From the NCBI GenBank assembly GCA_044464225.1, contig JBIQLN010000012.1, positions 1 through 64,000 of the forward strand: 64,000 bases of DNA. The letters run 5' to 3'. This DNA comes from 66-474 sp044464225 (GTDB taxonomy: Bacteria; Pseudomonadota; Gammaproteobacteria; Xanthomonadales; Rhodanobacteraceae). A program made the position numbers and the translations under genes. A model generated the notes under the pieces. That model made no database searches and had not been told where the DNA came from. It was given only the letters and a program-made list of their open reading frames with translations. This document shows, piece after piece, positions 17,927-27,673 of this stretch (its first letter is position 1; each line of letters starts with the position of its first letter).

Positions 17927-18029
17927 CCCGGCACTGTAGCGGGCCGGGATCGCGGAAGGAAGTTGCTGCGGCACCCGTCGGTGAAGGATGGCCTCGCGCG
18001 GCGGAACGCCCCGAAGCAGTACCGCGTGA

Positions 18030-18455
18030 TCAATGCGGCGTGGAAACCCGGTCGGCCACTTGTTCCTTCAGCGAGCGGGCGTCGGTCGCCTGCAGGTCGG
18101 CTTGCGCCACGATGCCGCACAACTCGCCGTTTTCATCCACGATCGGCATGCGACGGATGCGGTGGGATGCCATCGCCTGCGCGCAGTCCTCCAAGGTGTC
18201 GTTCTCGTTGCAGGTCACCGCGGGCGCGGTCATGCAATCGCCGGCCGTCATGCTGCCTGCTTCACGTCCCACGGCAATCGCGCGTACCACGATGTCGCGG
18301 TCTGTCACCACGCCCAGCAGTTTCCTGGCACCGTCCTGTTCCACGATCGGTACCTCACCGATGTCTTCGTCGCGCATGAGTTGTGCAACGTCCCGCAGCG
18401 TGGCGGTGGGCGGGCAGCAAACGGGATTCAATGTCATGACATCCTTGATGTTCAT
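18030..18455 (-). CDS. Two-CBS-domain protein
   Basis: A 141-aa cytoplasmic protein made almost entirely of a pair of CBS domains (about residues 7-60 and 72-128), forming a Bateman module that usually binds adenosine nucleotides. Each repeat ends with the typical GVVTDRDIVVRA or GIVAQADLQATD, and the cores read IGEVPIVEQD and IRRMPIVDENGEL. AAGGAG is 6 bases before the ATG. Free-standing CBS pairs of this size are common in Xanthomonadales and other proteobacteria and are thought to sense energy charge, but the partner is unknown. Confidence 0.9.
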   Translation of the reverse strand: MNIKDVMTLNPVCCPPTATLRDVAQLMRDEDIGEVPIVEQDGARKLLGVVTDRDIVVRAIAVGREAGSMTAGDCMTAPAVTCNENDTLEDCAQAMASHRIRRMPIVDENGELCGIVAQADLQATDARSLKEQVADRVSTPH

Positions 18456-18559
18456 GGGCGCTCCTTGCGTGTTGCGGAAAACATGGATTCATGAAAGCAG
18501 CCCCGGCGTTTCGGCGACATGAAGACGATGCAAAACCGGTGTTCGCCGATTCCGTGCAT

Positions 18560-19969
18560 TCAGGCGCCTTCGTTGGCCGCCGGTACACCCAGGGCTAGCG
18601 CCACGCCGGTCGCGGCCAGCAACGCGCAGATGCCGAATGCGATCGTGAATGCGCTTTCGCGCGGGGGGTTGCTGCCGGCGACGGCCTGCGATTTCAGGAT
18701 GGCTGCCGCGACCTGCGCGCCGATGCCGCCGACCACGAGCCGAGCCAGGCTGTTGAACGCGTTCGCGATGGCGGTCTGGTTTTCCCCCACCGCCTGCGTC
18801 ACGAACACGCCGGCCGCGCCGGTGGAGAGACCGAAGCCCACGCCGATCAGGAACAACCACACCGCGAATGCGTGGCGCTCGTCGTGCACGAATGCCAGCA
18901 ACGCCGAAGCCACCGCCAGCAGTGCGAGTCCCGCAGCGAATGGCCACTTGCCGCCGGTGCGGCGACCGAGCACGCCGCCGAACGGACCGGCGCACAACAC
19001 CCCGATGCCGACGGGCAGCAGGTACAGGCCGGTGGCGGTGGGGTTGGCGCCGAATCCGTATTGCAGATGCCGCGCTATGTCCGCGCCCGCGTGGCGAGGC
19101 ACCTGCACGAATCGCGGCACCAGAAAGAACGTGCTGAAAGCCACGTAACCGGCCAGTCCGGAACCCACGTTCGGCAGCAGCACCTGGGGTTTGGCCAAGA
19201 CTGCAATGTCCAGCAACGGCTGGTCGGCATGCCGTTCGCGCCACACCCACGCGGCGAACAGCGCGGCGGACATTGCAAACAGGGCCGCGCTTTTCCAGCC
19301 CAGCTCCAGCATCATGCTGAGGCCGATCACCAGCGCCGCGAGCGCGGCGGCCAACCATGCAACGCCCGCGTAATCGACGCGCACGTCGCTGCACTCCGGT
19401 GAACGCGGCACCCATTTCCACACCGTCAGTGCGCCGATCACGATCAATACCGCCTCGGCGAAAAAGATGTAGCGCCACGACAGCAGATCCGTGATCAGTC
19501 CGGAAAGGCCGAACCCGGCGCTGGCACCGAGTCCGAATGCGCCGACCAGCACGCCGATCGCCACGCTCAACCGGTCCGGCGCCTCGTCGCGCATCACCGC
19601 GAAGCTCAACGAGAAAAGCGCACCGCCTGCGCCCTGCAGGGCGCGAAAGACCACCAGCACCATGAAATCCGGCGCCGCCCCCGCGCCGATCGCACCCACG
19701 AGATAGAGACCCAGGGTAACCAGCAACATCCGTTGCTTGCCATGGGCATCACCGAACTTGCCGATCAGGGGCGCGGCGACCGCGGCCACGATCAGGAACC
19801 CGCTGACGAGCAGCGCGCTCGAGGTGGTGCCGGCACCCGGTAGTTGCCGTTGCACGTCGGGGAGGGCCGGCAGCACGCCGGTTTCCTGGAACGCGAAGCC
19901 ACCCACCATCAGCCCGAGCACGGCGAGCGTGCGCTTCCAGTGCGGCCGATCCGTGGCTCCGTGCATCAT
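18560..19969 (-). CDS. MFS drug-exporter-type transporter (14-helix, DHA2-like)
   Basis: A 469-aa major facilitator with about fourteen predicted helices. Motif A-like LIGKFGDAHGKQRML lies after helix 2, and VFRALQGAGGALFSLSFAVMRDE matches the motif B/C region that marks proton-driven antiporters. A long hydrophilic-poor middle and the segment GENQTAIANAFNSLARLVVGG near the end fit the DHA2 exporters. The start is ATG 19969, with a second ATG directly after. It is preceded by a 295-base leader carrying a REP-like pair and a stretch similar to part of a glycine aptamer. Substrate is not known. Confidence 0.85.
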   Translation of the reverse strand: MMHGATDRPHWKRTLAVLGLMVGGFAFQETGVLPALPDVQRQLPGAGTTSSALLVSGFLIVAAVAAPLIGKFGDAHGKQRMLLVTLGLYLVGAIGAGAAPDFMVLVVFRALQGAGGALFSLSFAVMRDEAPDRLSVAIGVLVGAFGLGASAGFGLSGLITDLLSWRYIFFAEAVLIVIGALTVWKWVPRSPECSDVRVDYAGVAWLAAALAALVIGLSMMLELGWKSAALFAMSAALFAAWVWRERHADQPLLDIAVLAKPQVLLPNVGSGLAGYVAFSTFFLVPRFVQVPRHAGADIARHLQYGFGANPTATGLYLLPVGIGVLCAGPFGGVLGRRTGGKWPFAAGLALLAVASALLAFVHDERHAFAVWLFLIGVGFGLSTGAAGVFVTQAVGENQTAIANAFNSLARLVVGGIGAQVAAAILKSQAVAGSNPPRESAFTIAFGICALLAATGVALALGVPAANEGA

Positions 19970-20103
19970 CGCATGCTAAGCCGCGCAGCATGCGCGCGGG
20001 CTGAATGCGTGGCATGTGGAACGTACGCAGGGCGAATGCGTCCGCCGTAAGAAGGGCCCGCGGGCAAATGCCCCGCCTGTAGGTTGGGTACGGCATCCGC
20101 ACA

Positions 20104-20133
20104 CCCTTTTGCCTGAGAGCGACTCGGGCAAAA
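20104..20133 (-). promoter_or_regulatory. Stretch resembling the 3' part of a glycine riboswitch aptamer, within a hairpin
   Basis: Read on the minus strand, the segment CGCTCTCAGGCAAAAGGG (20104-20121) closely matches the conserved 3' signature of a glycine aptamer, which I recall as CUCUCAGG followed by an AAAAGG run. It overlaps a hairpin with arms TTTTGCC and GGCAAAA (20107-20113 and 20127-20133). No convincing partner with the 5' GGAGAG and CCGAAGG blocks was found upstream, although CCGAAG occurs inside a REP copy. The downstream gene is an MFS exporter, not a glycine-metabolism gene. This may be a truncated riboswitch or coincidence. Confidence 0.3.
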
Positions 20134-20142
20134 TCACAATAC

Positions 20143-20237
20143 AAGGTTGGGTTGATTCCGGCGGATCCGGAAGAAGCCCAACGGTTGCGCAAAAGCATTG
20201 GGCTTCGGCCGATGAAGCCGGCGTCAGCCCAGCCTAC
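20143..20237. repeat. REP-like inverted pair (BIME-like)
   Basis: Two imperfect copies of a roughly 40-base element in opposite orientation: 20143-20182 (reverse) and 20197-20237 (forward). Shared core on the forward sense: TTGGGCTTC, then a GATGAAGCC-like segment, then CAGCCCA and a CCTAC end. The same element occurs as another inverted pair at 42286-42386. Both pairs sit in intergenic gaps after a minus-strand gene start or end, as expected of extragenic palindromic elements. Confidence 0.65.
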
Positions 20238-20264
20238 GGACCGGCGTCTCGCAAACGCGATTAC

Positions 20265-21344
20265 TTACCCCCACCAGAACGCCGTGGCAATGATGGCGTA
20301 CAGCGCGATCAGCGACACGCCTTCACCCCAATCGGATTCGCCGTCGAAGGTAATGAACGCGGTCACCAGCACCGCGATGGCGACGGCGGCCACCAGCATC
20401 GGCGCAAATACCAGCGTCAGCGGCGCAAGGCCGAACAGGCGCGACAGGATGACCAGCGCTGGTGCCAATACCAGCGCGATCTGCAACGGCGAATTGATCA
20501 CCACCGAGAACGCGTACTCGGAACGGTTCTTCGCGGCGAGCTGGATGCCGACCACGTTCTCGACCGCGTTGCCGGCGATCGCGACGATCACGAGGCCGGC
20601 GAACGCCTGCGAGATGTCCAGCACGTGCATCGCCGGTTCCAGTGCGTCCACGAACCATTCCGACACGAATGCGGCGGCGACCGCGGACGCAACCAGCATC
20701 CCGAACGCCAGCGGCAGCGGCCAGCGCGGAGGTTCACGCCGTTCGGCGGCGTCGCCGGAGGGCTTGCTTTTGAGCGATGCCGGCAGGGTGGCCGTGAACA
20801 GCACCAGCAGGATCACGGCGACCACCAGCGACAGCGCACCTTCGTGCGGCGCCGCGGGCGTGTGGATGTAACTCGCCAGCGACGGTACGAGCATCGACGT
20901 GACCGCCAGCAGCATCAGCACGGTGGTGGCGCGGGCACGCTGCGAGTCGATGCGCTGGGTGCCGTGGCGCACGCCGCCGACGGTGAAGGCGAGTCCCAGC
21001 ACCAACAAAAGGTTCGCCAGGATGGAGCCGATCAACGCCGCCTGCACGACCATCACCAGGCCGGCTTTCAGCGCGAACAGCGCAATGAAAAGTTCTGGCA
21101 GGTTGCCGAGCGCGGATTGCAGCGCGCCGGTCGCGCCGGCGCCGAAGCGGTCGCCGAGTTGCTCCACCGCACGGCCCACCAGCGCGGCCAGCAGTGCCAC
21201 CGCAACTGCCGAACACAGGAACGCCGGCACCGCGCCCGCGTTCGCGAACCGCGTGATGCCTGCGGCGGCGATCAGCAGGACGCTGCCCCCGATCAAGACG
21301 CCGTCCGAGCGCACGAACACGCCCTGCGGTTGGGTCTCGGTCAT
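20265..21344 (-). CDS. CAX-type calcium/proton (cation) exchanger
   Basis: A 359-aa inner-membrane Ca2+:cation antiporter with eleven predicted helices in two homologous halves. The two alpha-repeat signatures are clear: GALQSALGNLPELFIALFAL with the following IGSILANLLLVLGLAF in the first half, and AGNAVENVVGIQLAAKNRS with SVVINSPLQIAL in the second. The acidic residues PE and VEN in these repeats bind calcium in the family. A charged loop near residues 188-210 links the halves. The gene is 30 bases downstream of a serine hydrolase gene on the same strand but the products are unrelated. Confidence 0.9.
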   Translation of the reverse strand: MTETQPQGVFVRSDGVLIGGSVLLIAAAGITRFANAGAVPAFLCSAVAVALLAALVGRAVEQLGDRFGAGATGALQSALGNLPELFIALFALKAGLVMVVQAALIGSILANLLLVLGLAFTVGGVRHGTQRIDSQRARATTVLMLLAVTSMLVPSLASYIHTPAAPHEGALSLVVAVILLVLFTATLPASLKSKPSGDAAERREPPRWPLPLAFGMLVASAVAAAFVSEWFVDALEPAMHVLDISQAFAGLVIVAIAGNAVENVVGIQLAAKNRSEYAFSVVINSPLQIALVLAPALVILSRLFGLAPLTLVFAPMLVAAVAIAVLVTAFITFDGESDWGEGVSLIALYAIIATAFWWG

Positions 21345-21375
21345 GCGGCGGTGCCGGCTGGTACGGGCGTCGGGT

Positions 21376-22935
21376 TCATTTCGGGCTTGTGTGGGATGGC
21401 GTGGGCGACTTCGTCCGATCGAAATGCAGTGACATGCCGGCCAGGGTCAGGCGCAAAGGCTGTTTCAGCGCGTCCACGTCGAAGGTGGCGTAGTCGTCGC
21501 CATAGAACCTGTAGCGCCAGGTCACGCGAAACGTGTTGTCGTGCCACGGTTCGAGATCGCCCGTGAAATCGGGGTTGCCGAGGCGCAGCACGAGGTGGCC
21601 GTGCTCCAGCGCGACCCGGGCATTGCCCGCCAGTTTGTCCGAGTAGTTTCCCGCGTAATCGGCGAGGGGCAACGGCGGTTTGCTTGTCCGCTCCCGGGTC
21701 GCGGCGAACTTCTTGTCCATCGCGGCGCCCCTGGCCTCATCCTTGCGGACTGCCGCCAGCAGCGCGGGTTCGAGGTCGTGCGGTGGCAGATCGAGCATCG
21801 CCTGCAGCACGCGTGCGACGATCGCGAACCGCGCCTCGGCGTGATCCATGTTTTCCATCACCACGATCCCGAGATGCGCTTCGGGCACCAGCACGACCGC
21901 CGAGGCCATGCCGTCGATGTCGCCGGCGTGCCATACGATCCCGTGACCGTGATCGTCCTGCACGAACAGGCCCATGCCGTAGGTGTAGAACGTTCCGCCG
22001 GGCATCCACGCGCGTATTTCGTCGCCGACCCCCGTGCCCGACCGGATCAGCATCTGCGGGGTTTCCATGGCGTCGACGACTTGCCGGTCCAGCACGCGCT
22101 TGCCGTCGTACTGGCCGTTGGCCAGCAGCATCTGCATCCAGTGGCTCATGTCATTGACGCTGGACCAGATGCCCCCCACCGCCGCGAACACGTCCATGTT
22201 GTGCGGCCAATAGCGGTGGATGACCGCGGGTTTGCCGTCGACCTTGCCGTGGGGCGTGGCGACATTGCTGGCCGCCGCGACGCCGGCCTCGGTGCCGACG
22301 GTGCGCGCCATGTCCAGCGGCTGGAACAGCTGCGCGGCAACGTAGTCGTTCCAGCTTTTGCCGGTGATGGCGGGAATGAACCGGCTGGCGGCGAGGTACT
22401 GGACGTTGTTGTAGCAGAACGTGGTGCGGAAACCGTATTCGGGTTCCTGCCAACGCATGCGGTGGACGATGCCGTCCGCGTCGCCGGTATACCACGCGGC
22501 ACCCGGATCGCAGTAACCCGTGCGGTGCGTCAGCAGGTCGCGCAACGTGACATGCTGCGTGACGTACGGACTTTCCAGTTTGAAGTCTTCCAGCTCGTCG
22601 GTGACGGGCGTGTTCCAATCGAGCTTGCCGGCGGAAACCAGAGTGCCCAGCGCGGCGACGGTGAATGCCTTGGAATTGGAGCCGATGTCGAACAGGGTGT
22701 CCGCATCGACCTTGGCGGGTTTGCCCAGCTCGCGCACGCCGTAGCCGCGCGCCAGCACCACCTTGCCGTCCTCCACGATGGCGAGTCCAAGCCCCGGGAC
22801 GTGCCAGTCGCGCATCACGTGCTGCACGTAGCCGTCCAGACCCTGCAGTTTGGCGGGCGCCGATTGCGGCGCGGCCGCCCATGCCGCGGGTGCGGCCAGG
22901 ATCAGCAACAGCGCAAGCCCCGGGTATGCGCGCAT
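21376..22935 (-). CDS. Exported serine hydrolase, beta-lactamase/penicillin-binding family
   Basis: A 519-aa exported hydrolase of the class C beta-lactamase-like family (peptidase S12). A signal peptide (residues 1-21, ending AWA) precedes the catalytic domain. The SxxK motif is in DIGSNSKAFTVAAL and the YxN-type motif in CYNNVQYLAAS. The HxG-like element is HAGDIDGMASAVV around residue 330. A C-terminal beta-rich domain of the DUF3471 type (about residues 410-515) follows, as in many peptide or ester hydrolases that are not true beta-lactamases. The start at 22935 has AGGGGA upstream and begins the signal peptide. It shares orientation with the M1 peptidase upstream, separated by 78 bases; the pair may be an exported peptide-degrading unit. 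Confidence 0.85.
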   Translation of the reverse strand: MRAYPGLALLLILAAPAAWAAAPQSAPAKLQGLDGYVQHVMRDWHVPGLGLAIVEDGKVVLARGYGVRELGKPAKVDADTLFDIGSNSKAFTVAALGTLVSAGKLDWNTPVTDELEDFKLESPYVTQHVTLRDLLTHRTGYCDPGAAWYTGDADGIVHRMRWQEPEYGFRTTFCYNNVQYLAASRFIPAITGKSWNDYVAAQLFQPLDMARTVGTEAGVAAASNVATPHGKVDGKPAVIHRYWPHNMDVFAAVGGIWSSVNDMSHWMQMLLANGQYDGKRVLDRQVVDAMETPQMLIRSGTGVGDEIRAWMPGGTFYTYGMGLFVQDDHGHGIVWHAGDIDGMASAVVLVPEAHLGIVVMENMDHAEARFAIVARVLQAMLDLPPHDLEPALLAAVRKDEARGAAMDKKFAATRERTSKPPLPLADYAGNYSDKLAGNARVALEHGHLVLRLGNPDFTGDLEPWHDNTFRVTWRYRFYGDDYATFDVDALKQPLRLTLAGMSLHFDRTKSPTPSHTSPK

Positions 22936-23013
22936 CGTATTCCCCTGCACGTGATCGAGGGGCCGCATTGTGACACGGCCGGCGCCCGCATCGGCGCCGG
23001 CCCGGTGATGCAT

Positions 23014-25029
23014 TCAGCGCGAGCGGGCGGTGTCGAACGTGTTGTTCGCGCGATTCACGTCGGGCAGCATGCCATCGGGATCGATGACGGCGCTTTTGAT
23101 CCGTTTGCCGCCGGCGACCGCCACGTCGAATTGCGTGTGCTGCATCCAGGTCGCGACCGGCACGCGCACGTCGGTCGTGCTGCCGTCGTCGAACGACACG
23201 CGCAGCATCGCCGGCATCGCGAACTTGTCGAGGTTCGCCACCGTCACCAGCGCGCCCTTGGCCGGATCATTGTCGACGTATTTCACGCCGGTGACCGCGA
23301 GATCGAGTTTCCAGTTGTGCTGGAACCAGCCGCGCCAGAACCACGACAGGTCCTCGCCCGCGGCGCTGTCCATGGTGCGGAAGAAATCGGACGGCGAGGG
23401 ATGCCTGAATGCCCAGTCGTGGACGTATTGCCTGAACGCCGCATCGAATCGCTCGGGGCCGAGGACCTGCTCGCGCAGCAGCGTCAGGCCGTACGCCGCC
23501 TTGAAATACGTGATCGGGTGGCGGAACTTCTCGCGGATCGCATCCGCGCGCGTCAGGATCGGCGGCGCGTCCGGCGCATCGAACACCTGCTTGACGATGT
23601 CCCTGGCCGGATCACCGGTCAGTGGCGCATATTCGCTGTCCTTCTTCGGCGCGAACTGGCCGTTGTGCGCCTTGCCCCAATCAGCGTGCGCGATCGCATC
23701 GACGAAGGTGTTCATGCCCTCGTCCATCCACGCATTGCGGCGTTCGTCGCTGCCGACAATCATCGGGAACCATGAGTGCCCGACTTCGTGGACGGCCAGC
23801 AGGAACAGGCTGTAGCCATTCGCCTTCCACCAGTCGAACACGATGCCGGGGTATTCCATGCCGCCGGCGATACCGGCTTCCGCGATCGCGTTGGGCCACG
23901 GATAGGCGAAGCCGGTGTACTTCGAGAAAAACTCCACGGTGTACTTCACGTGCTGGGTGGAGTGCTGCCATCCGTCCTTGCCGATGCTTTCGACCGGGTA
24001 GGCCGACTGCGCCATCGCGTGCTTGCCGCCCGGCAGGTCGATGCGTGCTCCATCCCACACGTAGGCGGCGGACGCGCCGAACGCGACGTCGCGGGTGTCC
24101 TCCATCCTGAAGCGCCATGTCAGGGTGCCGCCCTGTTTCGGACGGCTGGCGGGATCGGTCACTTCGTCGGCCGAACGAATCACCACCGTCTTGCCCGAGT
24201 TGCGCGCTTGTTCGTACCGCTGCAGTTCGGCCTGGGTGAGGACGTCCTCGGGGTTCACGAGTTCGCCGGAGCCGACCACGAGCATGTTCGACGGCACGGT
24301 GATCGAGTAATCGAAATCGCCGTATTCGAGATAGAACTCGTTGTTGAGGTAGGGAGCCGTGTCCCATCCGCGCAGGTCGTCGTACACGCACAGGCGCGGG
24401 TACCACTGCGCGATTTCGAAGATGTCGCCGTTCCGGGTATGAAACCAGTCGGTCCGCCCGCCGAACTGTCCCGGAATCGTGTAATGCCAGGCAATGCGGA
24501 CCCGCACCTTGCCACCGTTCGCCGCGACGGGCTGGGGCAGGTCCACGCGCATGCGGGTGTCGCTGACGACGTGCGCGGCTTTCACCGCGCCGCGATCGCC
24601 GATCACTTCGACCGAGATGATCACGTCCCCGTCGGTGTGCTCGTCGGGTTTCGGCGCCCTGTCACCGGAGAAATTCCCGCGCGCATCGGCGCGGTAGAGG
24701 TTCTGATCGAGGTGCAGCCACAGGTAGCCGAGGGGCTGCGGGCTGTTGTTGGTATAGGTGATGGTTTCGATGCCCGTGAGGGTCTTGCCGTGGGGATCGA
24801 GCGTTGCGTGGATTTCGTAGTCCGCGCGGTTCTGCCAGTAATCCGGGCCCGGCCGCCCATCTGCGCTGCGATAGCGGTTGACCGGATTCTGGTAATGGAA
24901 CGGTGCAAACAACGCCTGCGGATCGTACTTCGACGCACCCGGCTGGCTCGCGCCGGTCGTTGCCGCGGAAGATGGCGCAAAGGGGACGATCAGGCACAGT
25001 GCGAGTGCGCACAAACAGGCTGTCTTCAT
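23014..25029 (-). CDS. Exported M1-family zinc metallopeptidase
   Basis: A 671-aa exported aminopeptidase-like protein of the M1 (gluzincin) family. Signal peptide at residues 1-22 ending SSAAT. The N-terminal beta domain (residues 60-330) contains WDTAPYLNNEFYLEYGDFDY, and the catalytic site is HEVGHSWFP with the third zinc ligand in NAWMDEGMNTFVD. The GAMEN-like substrate loop is GGMEY. Family members of this type are membrane-free periplasmic peptidases in gammaproteobacteria. The start at 25029 is chosen for the signal peptide; upstream frame adds an arginine-rich head. The Shine-Dalgarno is weak. It is followed by the S12-type serine hydrolase. Confidence 0.88.
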   Translation of the reverse strand: MKTACLCALALCLIVPFAPSSAATTGASQPGASKYDPQALFAPFHYQNPVNRYRSADGRPGPDYWQNRADYEIHATLDPHGKTLTGIETITYTNNSPQPLGYLWLHLDQNLYRADARGNFSGDRAPKPDEHTDGDVIISVEVIGDRGAVKAAHVVSDTRMRVDLPQPVAANGGKVRVRIAWHYTIPGQFGGRTDWFHTRNGDIFEIAQWYPRLCVYDDLRGWDTAPYLNNEFYLEYGDFDYSITVPSNMLVVGSGELVNPEDVLTQAELQRYEQARNSGKTVVIRSADEVTDPASRPKQGGTLTWRFRMEDTRDVAFGASAAYVWDGARIDLPGGKHAMAQSAYPVESIGKDGWQHSTQHVKYTVEFFSKYTGFAYPWPNAIAEAGIAGGMEYPGIVFDWWKANGYSLFLLAVHEVGHSWFPMIVGSDERRNAWMDEGMNTFVDAIAHADWGKAHNGQFAPKKDSEYAPLTGDPARDIVKQVFDAPDAPPILTRADAIREKFRHPITYFKAAYGLTLLREQVLGPERFDAAFRQYVHDWAFRHPSPSDFFRTMDSAAGEDLSWFWRGWFQHNWKLDLAVTGVKYVDNDPAKGALVTVANLDKFAMPAMLRVSFDDGSTTDVRVPVATWMQHTQFDVAVAGGKRIKSAVIDPDGMLPDVNRANNTFDTARSR

Positions 25030-25276
25030 GGAATTTCCGTCGGCGATGGGCGAGGGCGCGCGCGGCGGTCGGGGCACGACGCGTCGAACGCCCAAGCATG
25101 CCATGCGGGCGCCGCGGGGTCACGATGACCAATGGCCTATTCGAGCGATCGTCCCGATCGTTGCGCCCGGTACCCGTGCGCTGAGTTCCGATGACTTGCA
25201 GCGCACGCATCGCAGTGACCATCCATGGTCCGGCTTTTCACCCCGTTCGATCAGGCCTATCGCTAGATGAGCCTGC

Positions 25277-27673
25277 TCAACCCTTGTGTTTGGCGAGTCG
25301 CAACCAGGTGTCGACGACCGTATCCGGATTCAGCGACACCGACTCGATGCCCTGGTCCATCAGCCATTCGGCGAGATCGGCGTGGTCGGACGGGCCTTGC
25401 CCGCAGATGCCGACGTACTTGCCCTTGGCACGCGCGGTCTGGATCGCCATGGCCAGGAGTTTCTTGACTGCCGGATTGCGCTCGTCGAACAGCGAGGCGA
25501 CGATCGAGGAGTCGCGGTCGAGGCCCAGCGTCAATTGGGTCAGGTCGTTCGACCCGATCGAGAAGCCATCGAAGATGTCGAGGAATTCCTCGGCCAGCAG
25601 CGCGTTCGAGGGCACCTCGCACATCATGATGACCTTCAGCGCTTCGTTGCCATCGATGCTCTCGCCCTGCTTCAGGCCATTGGCCTGCAGCACGTCGATG
25701 ACCTTGCGGCCTTCGTCCAGCGTGCGGATGAACGGGATCATCACCCACACGTTGTCGAGGCCCATCGCCTCGCGCACCTTCTTCACCGCCTTGCATTCCA
25801 GCCCGAACGCTTCGGCGAAGGAGTCGTCCACGTAGCGCGAGGCGCCGCGGAACCCGATCATCGGGTTTTCCTCGTGCGGTTCGTACTTGCCGCCGCCGAG
25901 CAGGTTCGCGTATTCGTTGGACTTGAAGTCCGACATCCGCACGATCACGGTCTTCGGATACACCGAGGCCGCGATCGTCGCGATGCCTTCGGCCAGGCGA
26001 TCGACGTAGAAATCGACCGGGCCCGCATAGCCCGCGATGCGCTCGTCGATCTTCTTTTTGGTGTCTGCGTCCTGCTGGTCGTATTGCAGCAAGGCCTTCG
26101 GATGCACGCCGATATGGCTGGCGATGATCATCTCGAGCCGGGCGAGGCCGATACCCTGGTTCGGCAGCATCCCGAAATCGAACGCACGCTCGGGGTTGGC
26201 GACATTCATCATGATCTTGAGCGGCGCGGGTGGCATGTCGCCGAGGTCCGCGGTGATGCGCTCGAACTTCAACTTGCCGTCGTAGATGAAGCCGGTGTCG
26301 CCCTCGGCACAGGACACGGTGACTTCGTGGCCGTCCGGGATTTTCTCGAGCGCGTCGCCGGTACCGACCACCGCCGGCACGCCCAGCTCGCGCGCGATGA
26401 TCGCGGCGTGGCAGGTGCGGCCGCCGCGGTTGGTGACGATCGCCGCGGCCTTCTTCATGATCGGTTCCCAGTCCGGGTCGGTCATGTCGGCGACCAGCAC
26501 GTCGCCTTCCCTGAACTCGTGCATCCTGTCCAGCGACTTGATCACCCGCGCGGTACCGGCGCCGATCTTCTGGCCGATCGAGCGGCCTTCGGCCAGCACC
26601 TTGCCCTTCTCGTTCAACTGGAAGCGTTCGAGCTGGGTCGCGTGCGCGCGCGATTTCACCGTTTCCGGACGCGCCTGCACGATGTAGAGCTTGCCGGTGG
26701 CGCCGTCCTTCGCCCACTCGATGTCCATCGGGCGCTTGTAGTGTTCCTCGATGATCAGCGCCTGCTTCGCCAGCGATTCGACGTCGGCATCGCTGATGCA
26801 GAACTTGCGGCGAAGTTCGTCCGGCGTCGCTTCGATCCGCACGCGCTCACCGGGCTTGTCGGAGTACACCATGCGCTGCTGCTTGGCGCCGAGGTTGCGG
26901 CGCAGCACCGCGTGCTTGCCGGATTTCAGCGTAGGCTTGAACACGTAGAACTCGTCGGGATTCACCGCGCCCTGCACGACCATTTCGCCGAGGCCGTAAC
27001 TCGCGGTGACGAACACCACGTCGCGGAAACCGGACTCGGTGTCGAGCGTGAACAACACGCCCGACGCACCGATGTCCGACCGCACCATCAACTGCACGCC
27101 GGCCGACAGGAACACTTCCTCGTGCTTGAAACCCTGGTGCACGCGGTAGGCGATCGCACGATCGTTGTAGAGCGAGGCGAAGACTTCCTTCACCTTGTGC
27201 AGCACGTCCTCGATGCCGGTGACGTTCAGGAAAGTTTCCTGCTGGCCGGCAAAGCTCGCGTCCGGCAGATCCTCGGCCGTGGCGGACGAACGCACCGCGA
27301 CCGGAACGTCGTTGCCGCCGGCATCCTTGCAGAGCTTCGCGTAGGCGTCGCGGATCGCCTGCTCGAGTTCGTCCGGCAATCGGGTATCGACGATCCAGCC
27401 GCGGATTTCCCTGCCGGCCCCACTCAAGGCCGTGACATCCGCGACGTTCAGGGAAGCGAGGCGCTTCTGGATCCTGTCGGCGAGGCCGCTCTTTTCGAGG
27501 TATTCACGAAATGCCTCGGCGGTGGTGGCGAACCCGCCCGGCACCGACACGCCCAGCTTGGCAAGGTTGCCGATCATCTCGCCCAGCGAAGCGTTCTTGC
27601 CGCCGACCTTGGCGAGGTCGGTCATGCGCAATTGGTCCAGCCACAGGACAAGTTCGGTCACGACAATCTCCAT
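25277..27673 (-). CDS. ppsA: Phosphoenolpyruvate synthase
   Basis: Converts pyruvate and ATP to phosphoenolpyruvate, AMP and phosphate for gluconeogenesis. Length 798 aa, as in the family (about 792). The N-terminal ATP-grasp domain begins KVGGKNASLGEM. The phosphohistidine swivel domain has GGRTCHAAIIAREL with the catalytic His at 422. The C-terminal PEP/pyruvate-binding barrel has SNDLTQLTLGLDRDSS and ends with the catalytic Cys in GICGQGPSDH. ATG 27673 gives MEIVVTELVLWLDQL, matching related proteins, so the longer frame to 28192 was rejected as antisense to ppsR. It is divergent from ppsR, which regulates it post-translationally. Confidence 0.96.
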   Translation of the reverse strand: MEIVVTELVLWLDQLRMTDLAKVGGKNASLGEMIGNLAKLGVSVPGGFATTAEAFREYLEKSGLADRIQKRLASLNVADVTALSGAGREIRGWIVDTRLPDELEQAIRDAYAKLCKDAGGNDVPVAVRSSATAEDLPDASFAGQQETFLNVTGIEDVLHKVKEVFASLYNDRAIAYRVHQGFKHEEVFLSAGVQLMVRSDIGASGVLFTLDTESGFRDVVFVTASYGLGEMVVQGAVNPDEFYVFKPTLKSGKHAVLRRNLGAKQQRMVYSDKPGERVRIEATPDELRRKFCISDADVESLAKQALIIEEHYKRPMDIEWAKDGATGKLYIVQARPETVKSRAHATQLERFQLNEKGKVLAEGRSIGQKIGAGTARVIKSLDRMHEFREGDVLVADMTDPDWEPIMKKAAAIVTNRGGRTCHAAIIARELGVPAVVGTGDALEKIPDGHEVTVSCAEGDTGFIYDGKLKFERITADLGDMPPAPLKIMMNVANPERAFDFGMLPNQGIGLARLEMIIASHIGVHPKALLQYDQQDADTKKKIDERIAGYAGPVDFYVDRLAEGIATIAASVYPKTVIVRMSDFKSNEYANLLGGGKYEPHEENPMIGFRGASRYVDDSFAEAFGLECKAVKKVREAMGLDNVWVMIPFIRTLDEGRKVIDVLQANGLKQGESIDGNEALKVIMMCEVPSNALLAEEFLDIFDGFSIGSNDLTQLTLGLDRDSSIVASLFDERNPAVKKLLAMAIQTARAKGKYVGICGQGPSDHADLAEWLMDQGIESVSLNPDTVVDTWLRLAKHKG

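Noticed and set aside
20107..20133. Rho-independent terminator
   Set aside because: The stem has T at its 5' base and A at its 3' base on both strands, the opposite of a U-tract terminator.
21541..23775. A 744-codon + strand frame
   Set aside because: Antisense to the serine hydrolase and M1 peptidase, with no domain resemblance.
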